From: Williamsia serinedens
Lineage (GTDB): Bacteria; Actinomycetota; Actinomycetes; Mycobacteriales; Mycobacteriaceae
Assembly (NCBI RefSeq): GCF_024171725.1
Contig: NZ_JAMTCG010000003.1
Location: 682,001-746,000, forward strand
Length of the DNA stretch: 64,000 nt
Direction of reading: 5' to 3'
This document shows positions 1 to 7,382 of this stretch, piece after piece. Both the position numbers and the translations under genes were made by a program. The notes beneath the pieces were generated by a model that worked only from the letters and a program-made list of their open reading frames with translations, was not told the DNA's origin and did not search any database. Numbering within the stretch: position 1 is the stretch's first letter; each line of letters opens with the position of its first letter.

Positions 1-791
1 AGCGGCTTGGTCAGCACCGGCTCGCCGCGCAGGCCACCGAGGTTCTTCGGTCCGTAGAACGCACCCGACGCGGCGTCGGGCGACGTCGCGGCGTACAGCT
101 CCGGCAGCGCGCCGTTCGCGGCGGACTGACCGACGAGGAGGTTGGTCACCGACATCAGCCGGTCGTAGAGCGACTCGGTGTGCGACTGCAGGTTGGTGCT
201 CGCGTACCCGGGATGCGCGGCCATCGACCCGAGGGTGGACCCCGACCGGCCGAGGCGACGGGCGAGCTCGAACGCGAAGTGCAGGTTCGCCAGCTTCGAC
301 TGCCCGTAGGCCGTCCACCGCTCGTAGCGACGACGGTCATAGTTGAGATCGTCGAGCGCGATCTTGCCCGCCGCATGCGCGAACGACGACACGGTCACGA
401 CGCGGTCGGTGATCTTCGGCAGCAACAGACCGGTCAGGGCGAAGTGGCCGAGGTGGTTGGTACCGAACTGCATCTCGAACCCGTCGGCGGTGCGGCCCTT
501 GGGCACAGCCATCACCCCGGCGTTGTTGATCAGCACGTCGACCTTCTCGACGGAGGCGGCGAACTCCCGCACCGACGACAGGTCGGCGAGATCGAGGCGG
601 GACACGGTCGCGTTCGCGCCGATCTCCCTCGCCACGGGCTCGGCCTTCTCGGTGGAACGGCAGGCGAGGACCACCGAGCCGCCCGCGGCACCGATCGCCT
701 TCGCGGCCTCGGCCCCGAGCCCACTGTTGGCACCGGTGATCACGAACGTCCGGCCGGTCTGATCGGGTATGTCGCGCGTAGTCCAGCTCAC
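1..791 (-). CDS. Short-chain dehydrogenase/reductase (3' end beyond window)
   Basis: Classical SDR oxidoreductase, probably NADP(H)-dependent; substrate not predictable. The visible N-terminal ~263 residues contain the Rossmann motif TGANSGLG (about residues 19-26), the NNAG motif, the catalytic serine in TVSS and the YGQSK active-site Tyr-Lys pair, so the enzyme looks intact. It resembles the retinol-dehydrogenase/protochlorophyllide-reductase-like SDRs common in actinobacteria. I chose the GTG start (VSWTTRDIPD) because it lies a normal distance before the cofactor motif. The stop codon lies left of the window. It is divergent from the PLP lyase gene at 877 with an 85-bp gap. Confidence 0.88.
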   Translation of the reverse strand, partial: MSWTTRDIPDQTGRTFVITGANSGLGAEAAKAIGAAGGSVVLACRSTEKAEPVAREIGANATVSRLDLADLSSVREFAASVEKVDVLINNAGVMAVPKGRTADGFEMQFGTNHLGHFALTGLLLPKITDRVVTVSSFAHAAGKIALDDLNYDRRRYERWTAYGQSKLANLHFAFELARRLGRSGSTLGSMAAHPGYASTNLQSHTESLYDRLMSVTNLLVGQSAANGALPELYAATSPDAASGAFYGPKNLGGLRGEPVLTKP

Positions 792-864
792 CGTCGCGAT
801 CCTACGTGCGCCCACAGCCGTGGTCGTGGACTCGTGCAGCGGTCACAGCGCGTCGTGCGACTCC

Positions 865-870
865 TATGCT
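865..870 (+). promoter_or_regulatory. -10 element of a leaderless transcript
   Basis: TATGCT fits the actinobacterial TANNNT -10 pattern and ends 6 nt before the ATG at 877. Transcription would therefore begin at or next to the start codon. No Shine-Dalgarno sequence is present. Confidence 0.5.
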
Positions 871-876
871 GCGGGC

Positions 877-1830
877 ATGACCGCGCCGACCTACGACTCC
901 GTCGCAGCGGCGGCTGCGACCCTCGCCGGCATCGCCCACCGCACACCCGTGGTGACGTCGCGACTGCTCGACGAGATCGTCGGCGCGCGACTGTTCTTCA
1001 AGTGCGAGAACCTGCAGCGCGCCGGGGCGTTCAAGTTCCGCGGCGCCTACACCGCCGTCTCCCGGCTGCCCGCCGACCGTCGTCGCGCCGGCGTGCTCGC
1101 CTACTCGTCCGGCAACCACGCGCAGGGCCTGAGCCTCGCCGCGTGTCTGCACGACGTCCCGGCGACGATCGTCATGCCGTACGACGCACCCGCCCCGAAG
1201 GTCGCGGCGACGCAGGCGTACGGTGCGACCATCGTCCGCTACGACCGCTACTCGCAGGATCGGGTCGCCGTCGCGGGCGAGATCGCCGATCGCACCGGGG
1301 CATCGATCATCCCGCCGTTCGACCACCCCGACGTCATCTCCGGGCAGGGCACCGCCGTCGCCGAACTGCTCACCGACGTCGCCGACCTCGACGTCCTGCT
1401 GGTCCCGCTGGGCGGCGGCGGACTGCTCAGCGGGTCGCTGCTGTCGGCGGCGGCGCTGTCCCCCACCACCGAGGTGTTCGGGGTCGAGCCCGCCGCGGGG
1501 GACGACGTGCTGCAGTCGTTGCGGGCCGGGTACATCGTCGAGATCCCCACGCCACGGACCATCGCCGACGGTGCGCAGACGACCCGCGTCGGCGATCGCA
1601 CGTTCCCGATCATCCGTGACCTCGTCACCGACGTCCTCACCGCCGACGACGACGCGCTCCGGCACGCGATGGGGCTGCTCGCGACGCGCGCGAAGCTCGT
1701 CGTCGAGCCGACGGGCGCCCTCGGTCTCGCCGCCGCGATCGGTCACCGCGAGCGGTTCGCCGGTGCCCGTGTGGGCATCGTCCTCTCCGGTGGGAACGTC
1801 GACACCGCCGTCTTCGCGACGGCCCACTGA
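877..1830 (+). CDS. Threonine dehydratase / serine racemase-like PLP enzyme
   Basis: Fold-type II PLP enzyme of 317 aa. The PLP lysine is visible in AFKFRGAY (about K53), the substrate loop in SSGNHAQG and the glycine-rich phosphate loop in PLGGGGLLSG. The protein ends after the catalytic domain and has no C-terminal ACT domain. It therefore resembles catabolic threonine ammonia-lyase or serine racemase rather than feedback-regulated IlvA. It probably deaminates L-threonine or L-serine to a 2-oxoacid and ammonia, or racemises serine; sequence alone does not separate these. The start is the ATG preceding TAPTYDSV, with a -10 box 6 nt upstream suggesting a leaderless mRNA. Confidence 0.87.
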   Translation: MTAPTYDSVAAAAATLAGIAHRTPVVTSRLLDEIVGARLFFKCENLQRAGAFKFRGAYTAVSRLPADRRRAGVLAYSSGNHAQGLSLAACLHDVPATIVMPYDAPAPKVAATQAYGATIVRYDRYSQDRVAVAGEIADRTGASIIPPFDHPDVISGQGTAVAELLTDVADLDVLLVPLGGGGLLSGSLLSAAALSPTTEVFGVEPAAGDDVLQSLRAGYIVEIPTPRTIADGAQTTRVGDRTFPIIRDLVTDVLTADDDALRHAMGLLATRAKLVVEPTGALGLAAAIGHRERFAGARVGIVLSGGNVDTAVFATAH

Positions 1831-1850
1831 GCTGCGACTGGAACAAAAAC

Positions 1851-1862
1851 GGACCGCGGTCC
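1851..1862. promoter_or_regulatory. Palindromic operator GGACCGCGGTCC before the LLM gene
   Basis: Perfect 12-bp palindrome immediately followed by ATTATAGG and, 11 nt after its end, by the ATG of the LLM oxidoreductase. The same 12-mer followed by TATAGT precedes the YceI gene (6414-6425, opposite strand). Position and symmetry fit a TetR- or MarR-type operator overlapping the promoter core. The regulator is not identified. Confidence 0.6.
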
Positions 1863-1873
1863 ATTATAGGGAC

Positions 1874-2893
1874 ATGAAGAACATCGGTTTCCTGTCGTTC
1901 GGGCACTGGACGCCCTCTCCGCAGTCTCAGACGCGGTCCGCGGCCGATGTGCTCCTCCAGTCCATCGACCTGGCCGTCGCCGCCGAGGAGCTCGGCGCGG
2001 ACGGCGCCTACTTCCGCGTCCACCACTTCGCCCGCCAGCTGGCGTCGCCGTTCCCGCTGTTGTCCGCGGTCGGCGCGCGGACGTCGCGGATCGAGATCGG
2101 CACGGGTGTCATCGACATGCGGTACGAGAACCCGCTCTACATGGTCGAGGACGCGAGCGCCGCGGACCTCATCTCCGGAGGCAGACTGCAGCTCGGCATC
2201 AGCCGGGGATCCCCGCAGCAGGTGATCGAGGGCTACAAGTACTTCGGGTACGCGCCCGCCGAGGGTGAGACCGACGCCGACATGGCGCGTCGCCACACCG
2301 CGGTGTTCCTGCAGGGCCTCGAGGGCCAGGGGTTCGCACGTCCGAACCCGCGGCCGATGTTCCCCAACCCGCCGGGACTGCTCCGCCTCGAGCCACACTC
2401 CGAGGGTCTGCGCGAGCGGATCTGGTGGGGCGCCGGCACGCGCGCGACCGCGGAGTGGGCTGCGCAGCAGGGCATGAACCTGATGAGCTCGACCCTGCTC
2501 ACCGAGGACACGGGTGTGCCGTTCCACGAGCTGCAGGCCGAGCAGATCCGCGTGTTCCGCAAGGAGTGGCAGAACGCGGGTCACTCCTTCACACCACGGG
2601 TGTCGGTGAGCCGCAGCATCTTCGCGATCACCGACGACCGGGACCGCGCCTACTTCGGTCACGGTGGACAGGAGTCGGACCAGGTCGGGCACATCGACGG
2701 CGGCATCGCCCGGTTCGGGCGGTCCTACGCCGACGAGCCGGACAGGCTCGTCGAGCAGCTGGCCGAGGACTCGGCGATCGCCGAGGCCGACACCCTGCTG
2801 CTGACGGTCCCCAACCAGCTGGGCGTCGAGTACAACGCCCACGTCATCGAGTCGATCCTGACCCACGTCGCGCCGGAGCTCGGCTGGCGCTGA
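1874..2893 (+). CDS. LLM-class flavin-dependent oxidoreductase
   Basis: Luciferase-like monooxygenase superfamily protein (TIM barrel, FMN or F420 dependent), 339 aa. The N-terminus KNIGFLSFGHW, a conserved HH near YFRVHHFA, and the SGGRLQLGISRG segment are typical of the alkanal/alkanesulfonate monooxygenase branch. Substrate unknown. The ATG lies only 11 nt after a 12-bp operator palindrome and inside or next to the likely -10 region, so little or no 5' leader is possible. The operator is shared with the YceI gene, suggesting both answer to the same, probably redox or xenobiotic, signal; this is inference. It converges on the cyclase gene across a repeat island. Confidence 0.87.
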   Translation: MKNIGFLSFGHWTPSPQSQTRSAADVLLQSIDLAVAAEELGADGAYFRVHHFARQLASPFPLLSAVGARTSRIEIGTGVIDMRYENPLYMVEDASAADLISGGRLQLGISRGSPQQVIEGYKYFGYAPAEGETDADMARRHTAVFLQGLEGQGFARPNPRPMFPNPPGLLRLEPHSEGLRERIWWGAGTRATAEWAAQQGMNLMSSTLLTEDTGVPFHELQAEQIRVFRKEWQNAGHSFTPRVSVSRSIFAITDDRDRAYFGHGGQESDQVGHIDGGIARFGRSYADEPDRLVEQLAEDSAIAEADTLLLTVPNQLGVEYNAHVIESILTHVAPELGWR

Positions 2894-2953
2894 ACGACTC
2901 TCGTCTGCGACCCCCGTCTGCCTGGCAGGCGGGGGTCGCGTCGTCCCCACCAC

Positions 2954-3145
2954 TCGACGGGCACCGGGAACCGATCGTCGGGCACCCGGAACCGATGGTT
3001 GGGCACCAGGAGCCGTTGGTTGGGCAGTCGGGACCGTTCGTTGGGCACCCGGAGCGGCCCGGCGGCACGACCACTGCTCCAACCGCCCACCAGACGGTTC
3101 CTGCTGCCCAACGAACGGCTCCGACTGCCCAGCGAACGGCGGTCA
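2954..3145. repeat. 21-bp repeat island, direct block then inverted block
   Basis: Four consecutive units of about 21 bp start near 2968, sharing a core close to CCGTTGGTTGGGCA. After a spacer the same core recurs in reverse complement three times. The arms CCGTTCGTTGGGCA (3034-3047) and TGCCCAACGAACGG (3105-3118) are exact complements, and a third copy at 3125-3139 has one change. The island fills the 288-bp gap between the convergent LLM and cyclase genes. It could act as a bidirectional terminator or be an undescribed repeat element. Confidence 0.8.
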
Positions 3146-3181
3146 GCGGTCTGAGCGGGCAGGGCGCGCAACCCGGGCGGG

Positions 3182-4816
3182 TCAGGCTCGCTTGCCGCGC
3201 AGGATCGACAGCGGACGACGGATGAGCCCGTCGACGAGGTCGGTGAACCTCAGGTCCGAGTCGGCGACGAGATCGACCGGCGCGTGGACGTCCGTCGGCG
3301 TCGCGCGACCGCGCAGTGTCACCTGACCGATGGCGGTCCACTCGTAGTACTCGTCGTGCTCGGCGGTCAGCATGCACTCGCCGTCGTCGTCGACGCCGGC
3401 GGACACCAGGCTGTCGACCGCGGCGCCACTGGCCAGCACGTTGGACCGGCTCTGCTTGGCGACGTCGGCGAGACGCGCGCACTCGTTCACCGGGTCGCCG
3501 ATGACGGTGTACTCGTACCGGGTCTCGGCGCCGATGTTGCCCGCGAACACGCGTCCGCTGGAGACACCGATCCCCACTCGGAGCGGATGGATCTCCTCCA
3601 GCTCGGCGCCGAGCTCGCGTGCTGCGGCGAGAGCGGCCGCAGCGGGGTCGGCGACGGCGTTGGGCGCACCGAACACCGCGAGCGCGGCGTCGCCCTCGAA
3701 CTTGTTGATGAAGCCGTGGTGCCGGGCGACGACCTCGGCGACGATCGTGAAGAAGCGGTTGAGGCTCGCCGCGACGGTCTCGGGATCGGTCGACTCGGCG
3801 AACCGCGTCGACCCCTCGATGTCGACGAACAACACGCCGACCTCGGCCTGAGACCCGTGCATGCCGATGTCGGTGCGCAGCGCGCGGGCCGCGACCTCCG
3901 TACCGACGTGGCGCGCGAAGAGATCGCGTAGTCGGTCCCGCTCGGCGAGACCGTCGACCATCGTGTTGAAGCCGTCCTGCAGCACGCCGATCTCCGACGA
4001 GTCGTAGACGTCGACGCGGGTGTCGTAGTCGCCGTCGGCGACGCGCTCGACCGCACCGCGGATGTCGCGCAACGGGTCGGTGATGGACCGGGTCACCAGG
4101 GCGATCGCCCGCACGCCGCTCGCGAGACAGATGATGGCGAGGACGACCGTGGGGATGTCGAGGACCGTGTCACTCGGGGGCACCCAGCCGATGGCGCGCC
4201 CGACGTTGACCAGGACGATCCCGCCCAGCGGCACACCGCTGACGGCGAGCCACAGCACGATCATCCGTTCGCGGACGCCGAGGATCGGCTCCGGCGGCGG
4301 GGAGTCCTGCATGGCCGCGGCGACGAGCGGACGGCCGACGCGCTCCAGGATCATGTAGATCGCCGCGGCGCACGACGCACCGCCGAACGCGAAGGCTGTC
4401 GCGATGATGAGCAGGTCGATGGCCCCAAGGTCCCGGCCCGCGACGGACGCGTAGGCGACGACGCCGCCGACCCACCCGATCCCCGTCGCCGCCACACCGG
4501 TCATCGGCATGCGCTGCAGCGCGAGGCGCCGTCGTTTGTCGGCCGGGACTCCGGAGAGATACCAGCGGATGTGGGGTCGGAGCACGGCGATCGCGGCGAC
4601 GAAGTCGATGGTCGCGCCGACGAGCAATCCCCAGAAGACACCGGAAACGCTCTGCCCGCCCGAACCGAGGGTCAGGTGACCGCCCGAGGTGGTGAGAGCG
4701 ACCAGCAGCGCGGTCTCGAGACCGACCGCGACGGTGGCGACGATGATGCCGACCGTCGCCAAGCCCATCAAGCGGGACGCGACGGTGCGCCTGTCCTGCT
4801 GGTGGTGTTCGGTCAT
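3182..4816 (-). CDS. Membrane-bound class III adenylate cyclase (6TM-HAMP-cyclase)
   Basis: Predicted to make cAMP from ATP; 544 aa. Six hydrophobic segments lie within residues 16-243, a HAMP linker at about 244-297 and a class III catalytic domain at about 322-490. Metal-binding Asp332 (FVDIEGST) and Asp376 (NKFEGD), the substrate-specifying Lys372 and Asp441 (VIGDPVN), Asn444 and Arg448 are all present, so the domain should be active. The architecture matches the Rv1318c/Rv1319c/Rv1320c/Rv3645 group of M. tuberculosis. It is divergent from a TetR gene, and two CGCAA-N6-TTGCG sites lie in the shared 103-bp region, one overlapping its predicted start of transcription. Confidence 0.92.
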   Translation of the reverse strand: MTEHHQQDRRTVASRLMGLATVGIIVATVAVGLETALLVALTTSGGHLTLGSGGQSVSGVFWGLLVGATIDFVAAIAVLRPHIRWYLSGVPADKRRRLALQRMPMTGVAATGIGWVGGVVAYASVAGRDLGAIDLLIIATAFAFGGASCAAAIYMILERVGRPLVAAAMQDSPPPEPILGVRERMIVLWLAVSGVPLGGIVLVNVGRAIGWVPPSDTVLDIPTVVLAIICLASGVRAIALVTRSITDPLRDIRGAVERVADGDYDTRVDVYDSSEIGVLQDGFNTMVDGLAERDRLRDLFARHVGTEVAARALRTDIGMHGSQAEVGVLFVDIEGSTRFAESTDPETVAASLNRFFTIVAEVVARHHGFINKFEGDAALAVFGAPNAVADPAAAALAAARELGAELEEIHPLRVGIGVSSGRVFAGNIGAETRYEYTVIGDPVNECARLADVAKQSRSNVLASGAAVDSLVSAGVDDDGECMLTAEHDEYYEWTAIGQVTLRGRATPTDVHAPVDLVADSDLRFTDLVDGLIRRPLSILRGKRA

Positions 4817-4860
4817 GGGTCGGCTCGTTTCCGTGTCGGCTGTCGTCGTCCGGCGGCCAT

Positions 4861-4906
4861 CGCAAGTCGAGTTGCGTAAAGCCTACAGAGCGCAACCCCA
4901 CTTGCG
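4861..4906. promoter_or_regulatory. Twin operators CGCAA-N6-TTGCG with divergent promoters
   Basis: Two 16-bp sites with identical arms CGCAA/TTGCG and 6-bp spacers lie at 4861-4876 and 4891-4906, 30 bp apart start to start. Between them, on the minus strand, is TAGGCT (4885-4880), a likely -10 for the cyclase; TAGGGT (4908-4913) is the likely -10 for tetR. The sites therefore bracket both promoters, as expected for a TetR repressor controlling itself and the divergent gene. Confidence 0.72.
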
Positions 4907-4919
4907 TTAGGGTCATTCC

Positions 4920-5501
4920 GTGTCGTCGACCACAGGGGGTCACCGTCGGGGCAAGGCGGTCCGCGACAACGTGCTCACCGCAGCCCTGAACGAGCTGCTC
5001 AACGTGGGTGTCGACGGTGTCACCGTGGCGTCCGTGGCCGAGGCGGCCGGCGTGCATGTGACATCCATCTACCGGCGCTGGCGGACGCGCGAGCAGCTGA
5101 TCACCGACGCGGTGCTCAGCCATCTCGACCCGTTGTCGATCGACGTCCCCGACACCGGGTCGGTCCGTGACGACCTGATCGCCCTCCTCGCGAGCCTCGA
5201 CGAGTCGATGTCGAGTCCGCAGAACTGGGCGCTGCTGCGCCTCGCGACGATGCCGATCGAGATCGACCGCCTGGAGGAGGCGCGCCGCCGGATCACCGAC
5301 GAGCGCATGACCGAGGTCGCCACGATCCTCGAACGTGGGGTGGCGCGGGGGGAGATCTCCCCGCACGTGGATCATCGCCTCGCCCTCGAGGCGATGTACG
5401 GGCCCGTCTACGCCCGGCGACTGCTGACACACGAAGAGGTCGACGAGGCCTATCTCGCCGGCCTCGTCGACCTGTTCCTCGACGGCATCCGCGCCCGCTG
5501 A
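4920..5501 (+). CDS. TetR/AcrR family transcriptional regulator
   Basis: 193-aa one-component repressor. The N-terminal helix-turn-helix is seen in VASVAEAAGVHVTSIYRRW (about residues 40-60), followed by a helical ligand-binding domain of ordinary length. It uses a GTG start 6 nt after the TAGGGT -10 box, hence a probably leaderless mRNA. Twin palindromes in the intergenic region suggest it represses itself and the divergent adenylate cyclase gene. That would place cAMP production under an unknown small-molecule ligand; this regulatory link is inference from position. Confidence 0.9.
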   Translation: MSSTTGGHRRGKAVRDNVLTAALNELLNVGVDGVTVASVAEAAGVHVTSIYRRWRTREQLITDAVLSHLDPLSIDVPDTGSVRDDLIALLASLDESMSSPQNWALLRLATMPIEIDRLEEARRRITDERMTEVATILERGVARGEISPHVDHRLALEAMYGPVYARRLLTHEEVDEAYLAGLVDLFLDGIRAR

Positions 5502-5502
5502 C

Positions 5503-5721
5503 CTACCGGCGGACGCCGAGGTACAGCAGGGCGAGTTCCGCTCGCGCGGATCGTCGTTCCTGTTCGATGTGTTCCCGACGCCGACGGTGGTGCCGCTCGC
5601 GGTCGTCGCGGCTCATCGCGACGGAGCGCCGCGTGAGATGCGAGAACGGTTGCGCGAGAACGGTTGTCGGTGACGTGCGGCCGGAGACGGCCGGCGCCGG
5701 GACACGGGTCGTGATGACCAT
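5503..5721 (-). CDS. Small basic hypothetical protein
   Basis: 72-aa protein, rich in arginine in its second half (RERHHRRRREHIEQERR), with a C-terminal helix ending LALLYLGVRR. I do not recognise a family. It is supported by a strong Shine-Dalgarno sequence, GAGGAGG, 5 nt before the ATG. No overlapping gene competes for the space. The lack of hydrophobic segments suggests a soluble protein, perhaps nucleic-acid binding; that is only a charge-based guess. It converges on the TetR gene with a 1-bp gap. Confidence 0.5.
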   Translation of the reverse strand: MVITTRVPAPAVSGRTSPTTVLAQPFSHLTRRSVAMSRDDRERHHRRRREHIEQERRSARAELALLYLGVRR

Positions 5722-5807
5722 GGCTGCCTCCTCGGAGTCGGTGTGGGAAGTGACACCGAGGACGGTAGAGCGCGCCCGATCAGCCTGTCATCCGAATTTC
5801 CGCGCGC

Positions 5808-6356
5808 TCAGGCGGCTTTGGTGGCCTCGATCTCGAGGGTGATGGTCACCTTGTCACCCACGACGGTCCCGCCGGTCTCGAGCGGCATGTCGATGGAGAT
5901 ACCGAAGTCCTTGCGGTTCAGCTCGATCGACGCCTCGAAGCCCGCGACCTCGCCGTGGCCCATGCCCGGGTTCACGCCGTTGAACTCCAGCGGCATCGAC
6001 ACGGACTTGGTCACGCCCCGCAGGGTGAAGGCACCGGTCAGCACGTAGTCGCCGTTCTCGCCGGTGACCGAGGTCGAGACGAACGTGGCGGTGGGGTGGT
6101 TGTCGGCGTCGAAGAAGTCGGCCGAGCGGATGTGACCGTCGCGCTGCTCGTTCTTGGTGTTGATCGAGCGGACGTCGATCTCTGCGCGCACCGATGGGGT
6201 GCCGTCCTCGGCGATGGCGATCTCGCCGCTGAACGTGTCGAACGTGCCGCGGACCTTGCTCACCATCAGGTGACGGACCGAGAAGGCGATGGCGGAGTGG
6301 ACGGGGTCGATGGTCCAGGTGCCGGTGTTGAGGCCGGCAGCGGTTGCGGTGGTCAT
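5808..6356 (-). CDS. YceI-family lipid-binding protein
   Basis: 182-aa YceI-domain lipocalin-like protein that binds polyisoprenoid or similar amphipathic ligands. Typical YceI features include TWTIDPVHSAIAFSVRHLMVS near the N-terminus and the repeated ANHPTATF/LTLRGVTK strands. There is no signal peptide, so it is cytoplasmic, unlike E. coli YceI. A good Shine-Dalgarno sequence (GAGGGAG) precedes the ATG. The promoter carries TATAGT with the GGACCGCGGTCC palindrome directly upstream, the same arrangement as the LLM oxidoreductase gene at 1.9 kb, implying a common regulator. Confidence 0.9.
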   Translation of the reverse strand: MTTATAAGLNTGTWTIDPVHSAIAFSVRHLMVSKVRGTFDTFSGEIAIAEDGTPSVRAEIDVRSINTKNEQRDGHIRSADFFDADNHPTATFVSTSVTGENGDYVLTGAFTLRGVTKSVSMPLEFNGVNPGMGHGEVAGFEASIELNRKDFGISIDMPLETGGTVVGDKVTITLEIEATKAA

Positions 6357-6404
6357 GAGAACTCCCTCGGAGCACGGTGGGTCGGCCTGTCCGGCCCGTC
6401 GAGA

Positions 6405-6426
6405 ACTATAAGCGGACCGCGGTCCG
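6405..6426 (-). promoter_or_regulatory. YceI promoter with GGACCGCGGTCC operator
   Basis: On the minus strand the 14-bp palindrome CGGACCGCGGTCCG (6413-6426) is followed after two bases by TATAGT (6410-6405), a TANNNT -10 box. The operator thus sits between the -35 and -10 positions, the usual place for a TetR-type roadblock. Transcription would start about 40 nt before the YceI ATG. Confidence 0.62.
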
Positions 6427-6458
6427 ATTCATTCCGACAATCCCGGACGTGATCGACA

Positions 6459-7304
6459 TCACGCCATCAGCGCATCGCGGGCCGTGCGGGGCGTCCGGCC
6501 GATCAGCTCCGTCAGCAGCGGGTCGACGCCGGCGAAGAAGCCCTGGGCCGCCGCGTCGTACATGCCGAGGGTGAACCGCGCCTGCGGCTCCGGCGCGCCG
6601 GCGGCCACCTGCTCGTCGACCCACTGCTGCGCGTCGACGACTTCGAGACCGATCGTCTCGCCGACCAGCTCCGATGCCACCTGGGCCACCTCCGCGAACG
6701 TCGGCGCCTCGGGTGCGGTGATCGTCACCGGGCCGTCGTACGCATCGTCGGCGAGGAGGACCGCAGCGGCGGCCTCGGCGGCGTCCTCGCGCGCCGTCCA
6801 CGAGACGGGGCCGTCTCCCGGGACGCGGATGACACCCGTCGAGCGCCACGGCCCGGCCAACCAACCGAGACTGTGGGCGTAGAAGCCGTTACGCAGCGAC
6901 GTCCACGGCAGGCCGCTGCGCGCCAGCAACTCCTCGGTCGCGGCGTGGTCGCGCGCCGGGGCGAACGGGCTGTCATGGGCGGCGCCCTGGTGGCTGGTGT
7001 AGAGGATCCGACCCACCCCGACCTCGACCGCGGCGTCGACGGCGTTCCGGTGCAGCGTCACCGCGTCGGCGAACGGGTCGTTCGACGACACCAGGAGCAG
7101 CTGGTCGGCGCCGTCGAACGCGGCGGGCAGCGACGCCGGGTCGGCATAGTCGCCGCGTCGGACCTCGACACCGCGATCGGCGAGGTGGCCGGCCCGGTCG
7201 GGGTCGCGGGTCACGACGACGAGGTCGTCGGCCGGCAGCTGCGTGAGCAGGTGGTCGGTCGTCGCCCCGTTGAGGCCACCCGTGGCCCCGGTGATGATGA
7301 TCAT
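6459..7304 (-). CDS. NmrA/QorB-like NAD(P)-binding SDR protein
   Basis: 281-aa atypical SDR with an N-terminal Rossmann motif (IIITGATGGLNGAT) and an NmrA-type body. It resembles NAD(P)H:quinone reductase QorB and redox-sensing NmrA-like proteins. The TSHQG segment near residue 100 and LRNGFYAH near 140 are characteristic of this branch. It may reduce quinones or act as an NADP sensor. It is divergent from a TetR gene, and an 11-bp inverted repeat between them suggests TetR control. The upstream region TGATCAACGATAGGG also resembles a half-site of that repeat. Confidence 0.85.
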   Translation of the reverse strand: MIIITGATGGLNGATTDHLLTQLPADDLVVVTRDPDRAGHLADRGVEVRRGDYADPASLPAAFDGADQLLLVSSNDPFADAVTLHRNAVDAAVEVGVGRILYTSHQGAAHDSPFAPARDHAATEELLARSGLPWTSLRNGFYAHSLGWLAGPWRSTGVIRVPGDGPVSWTAREDAAEAAAAVLLADDAYDGPVTITAPEAPTFAEVAQVASELVGETIGLEVVDAQQWVDEQVAAGAPEPQARFTLGMYDAAAQGFFAGVDPLLTELIGRTPRTARDALMA

Positions 7305-7336
7305 GCTGGCCCTATCGTTGATCAGACTTTTATGTT

Positions 7337-7380
7337 TCCGACGATAAAATCGACGGTAACAGACGGTTGTTATCGTCGGA
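7337..7380. promoter_or_regulatory. Inverted repeat operator between SDR and tetR
   Basis: TCCGACGATAA (7337-7347) and TTATCGTCGGA (7370-7380) are exact 11-bp inverted repeats with a 22-bp spacer. TATCGT (7371-7376) inside the right arm also serves as a TANNNT -10 box 6 nt before the tetR GTG. Repressor binding would therefore block tetR transcription directly. Confidence 0.68.
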
Positions 7381-7382
7381 AC

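Noticed and set aside
180-1619. Long Arg/Pro-rich open frames opposite or overlapping recognised genes (for example over the SDR, PLP lyase, YceI, pst and cyd genes).
   Set aside because: High GC produces long shadow frames. Their composition (Arg, Pro, Gly runs) and lack of motifs contrast with the recognised genes on the other frame.
2425-3225. Long open frames through the 3.0-kb repeat island encoding heptapeptide repeats such as VGHPEPM.
   Set aside because: The 21-bp period makes any frame look like a repeat protein. The inverted block breaks symmetry, there is no start signal, and the frame runs through the end of the LLM gene in another phase.
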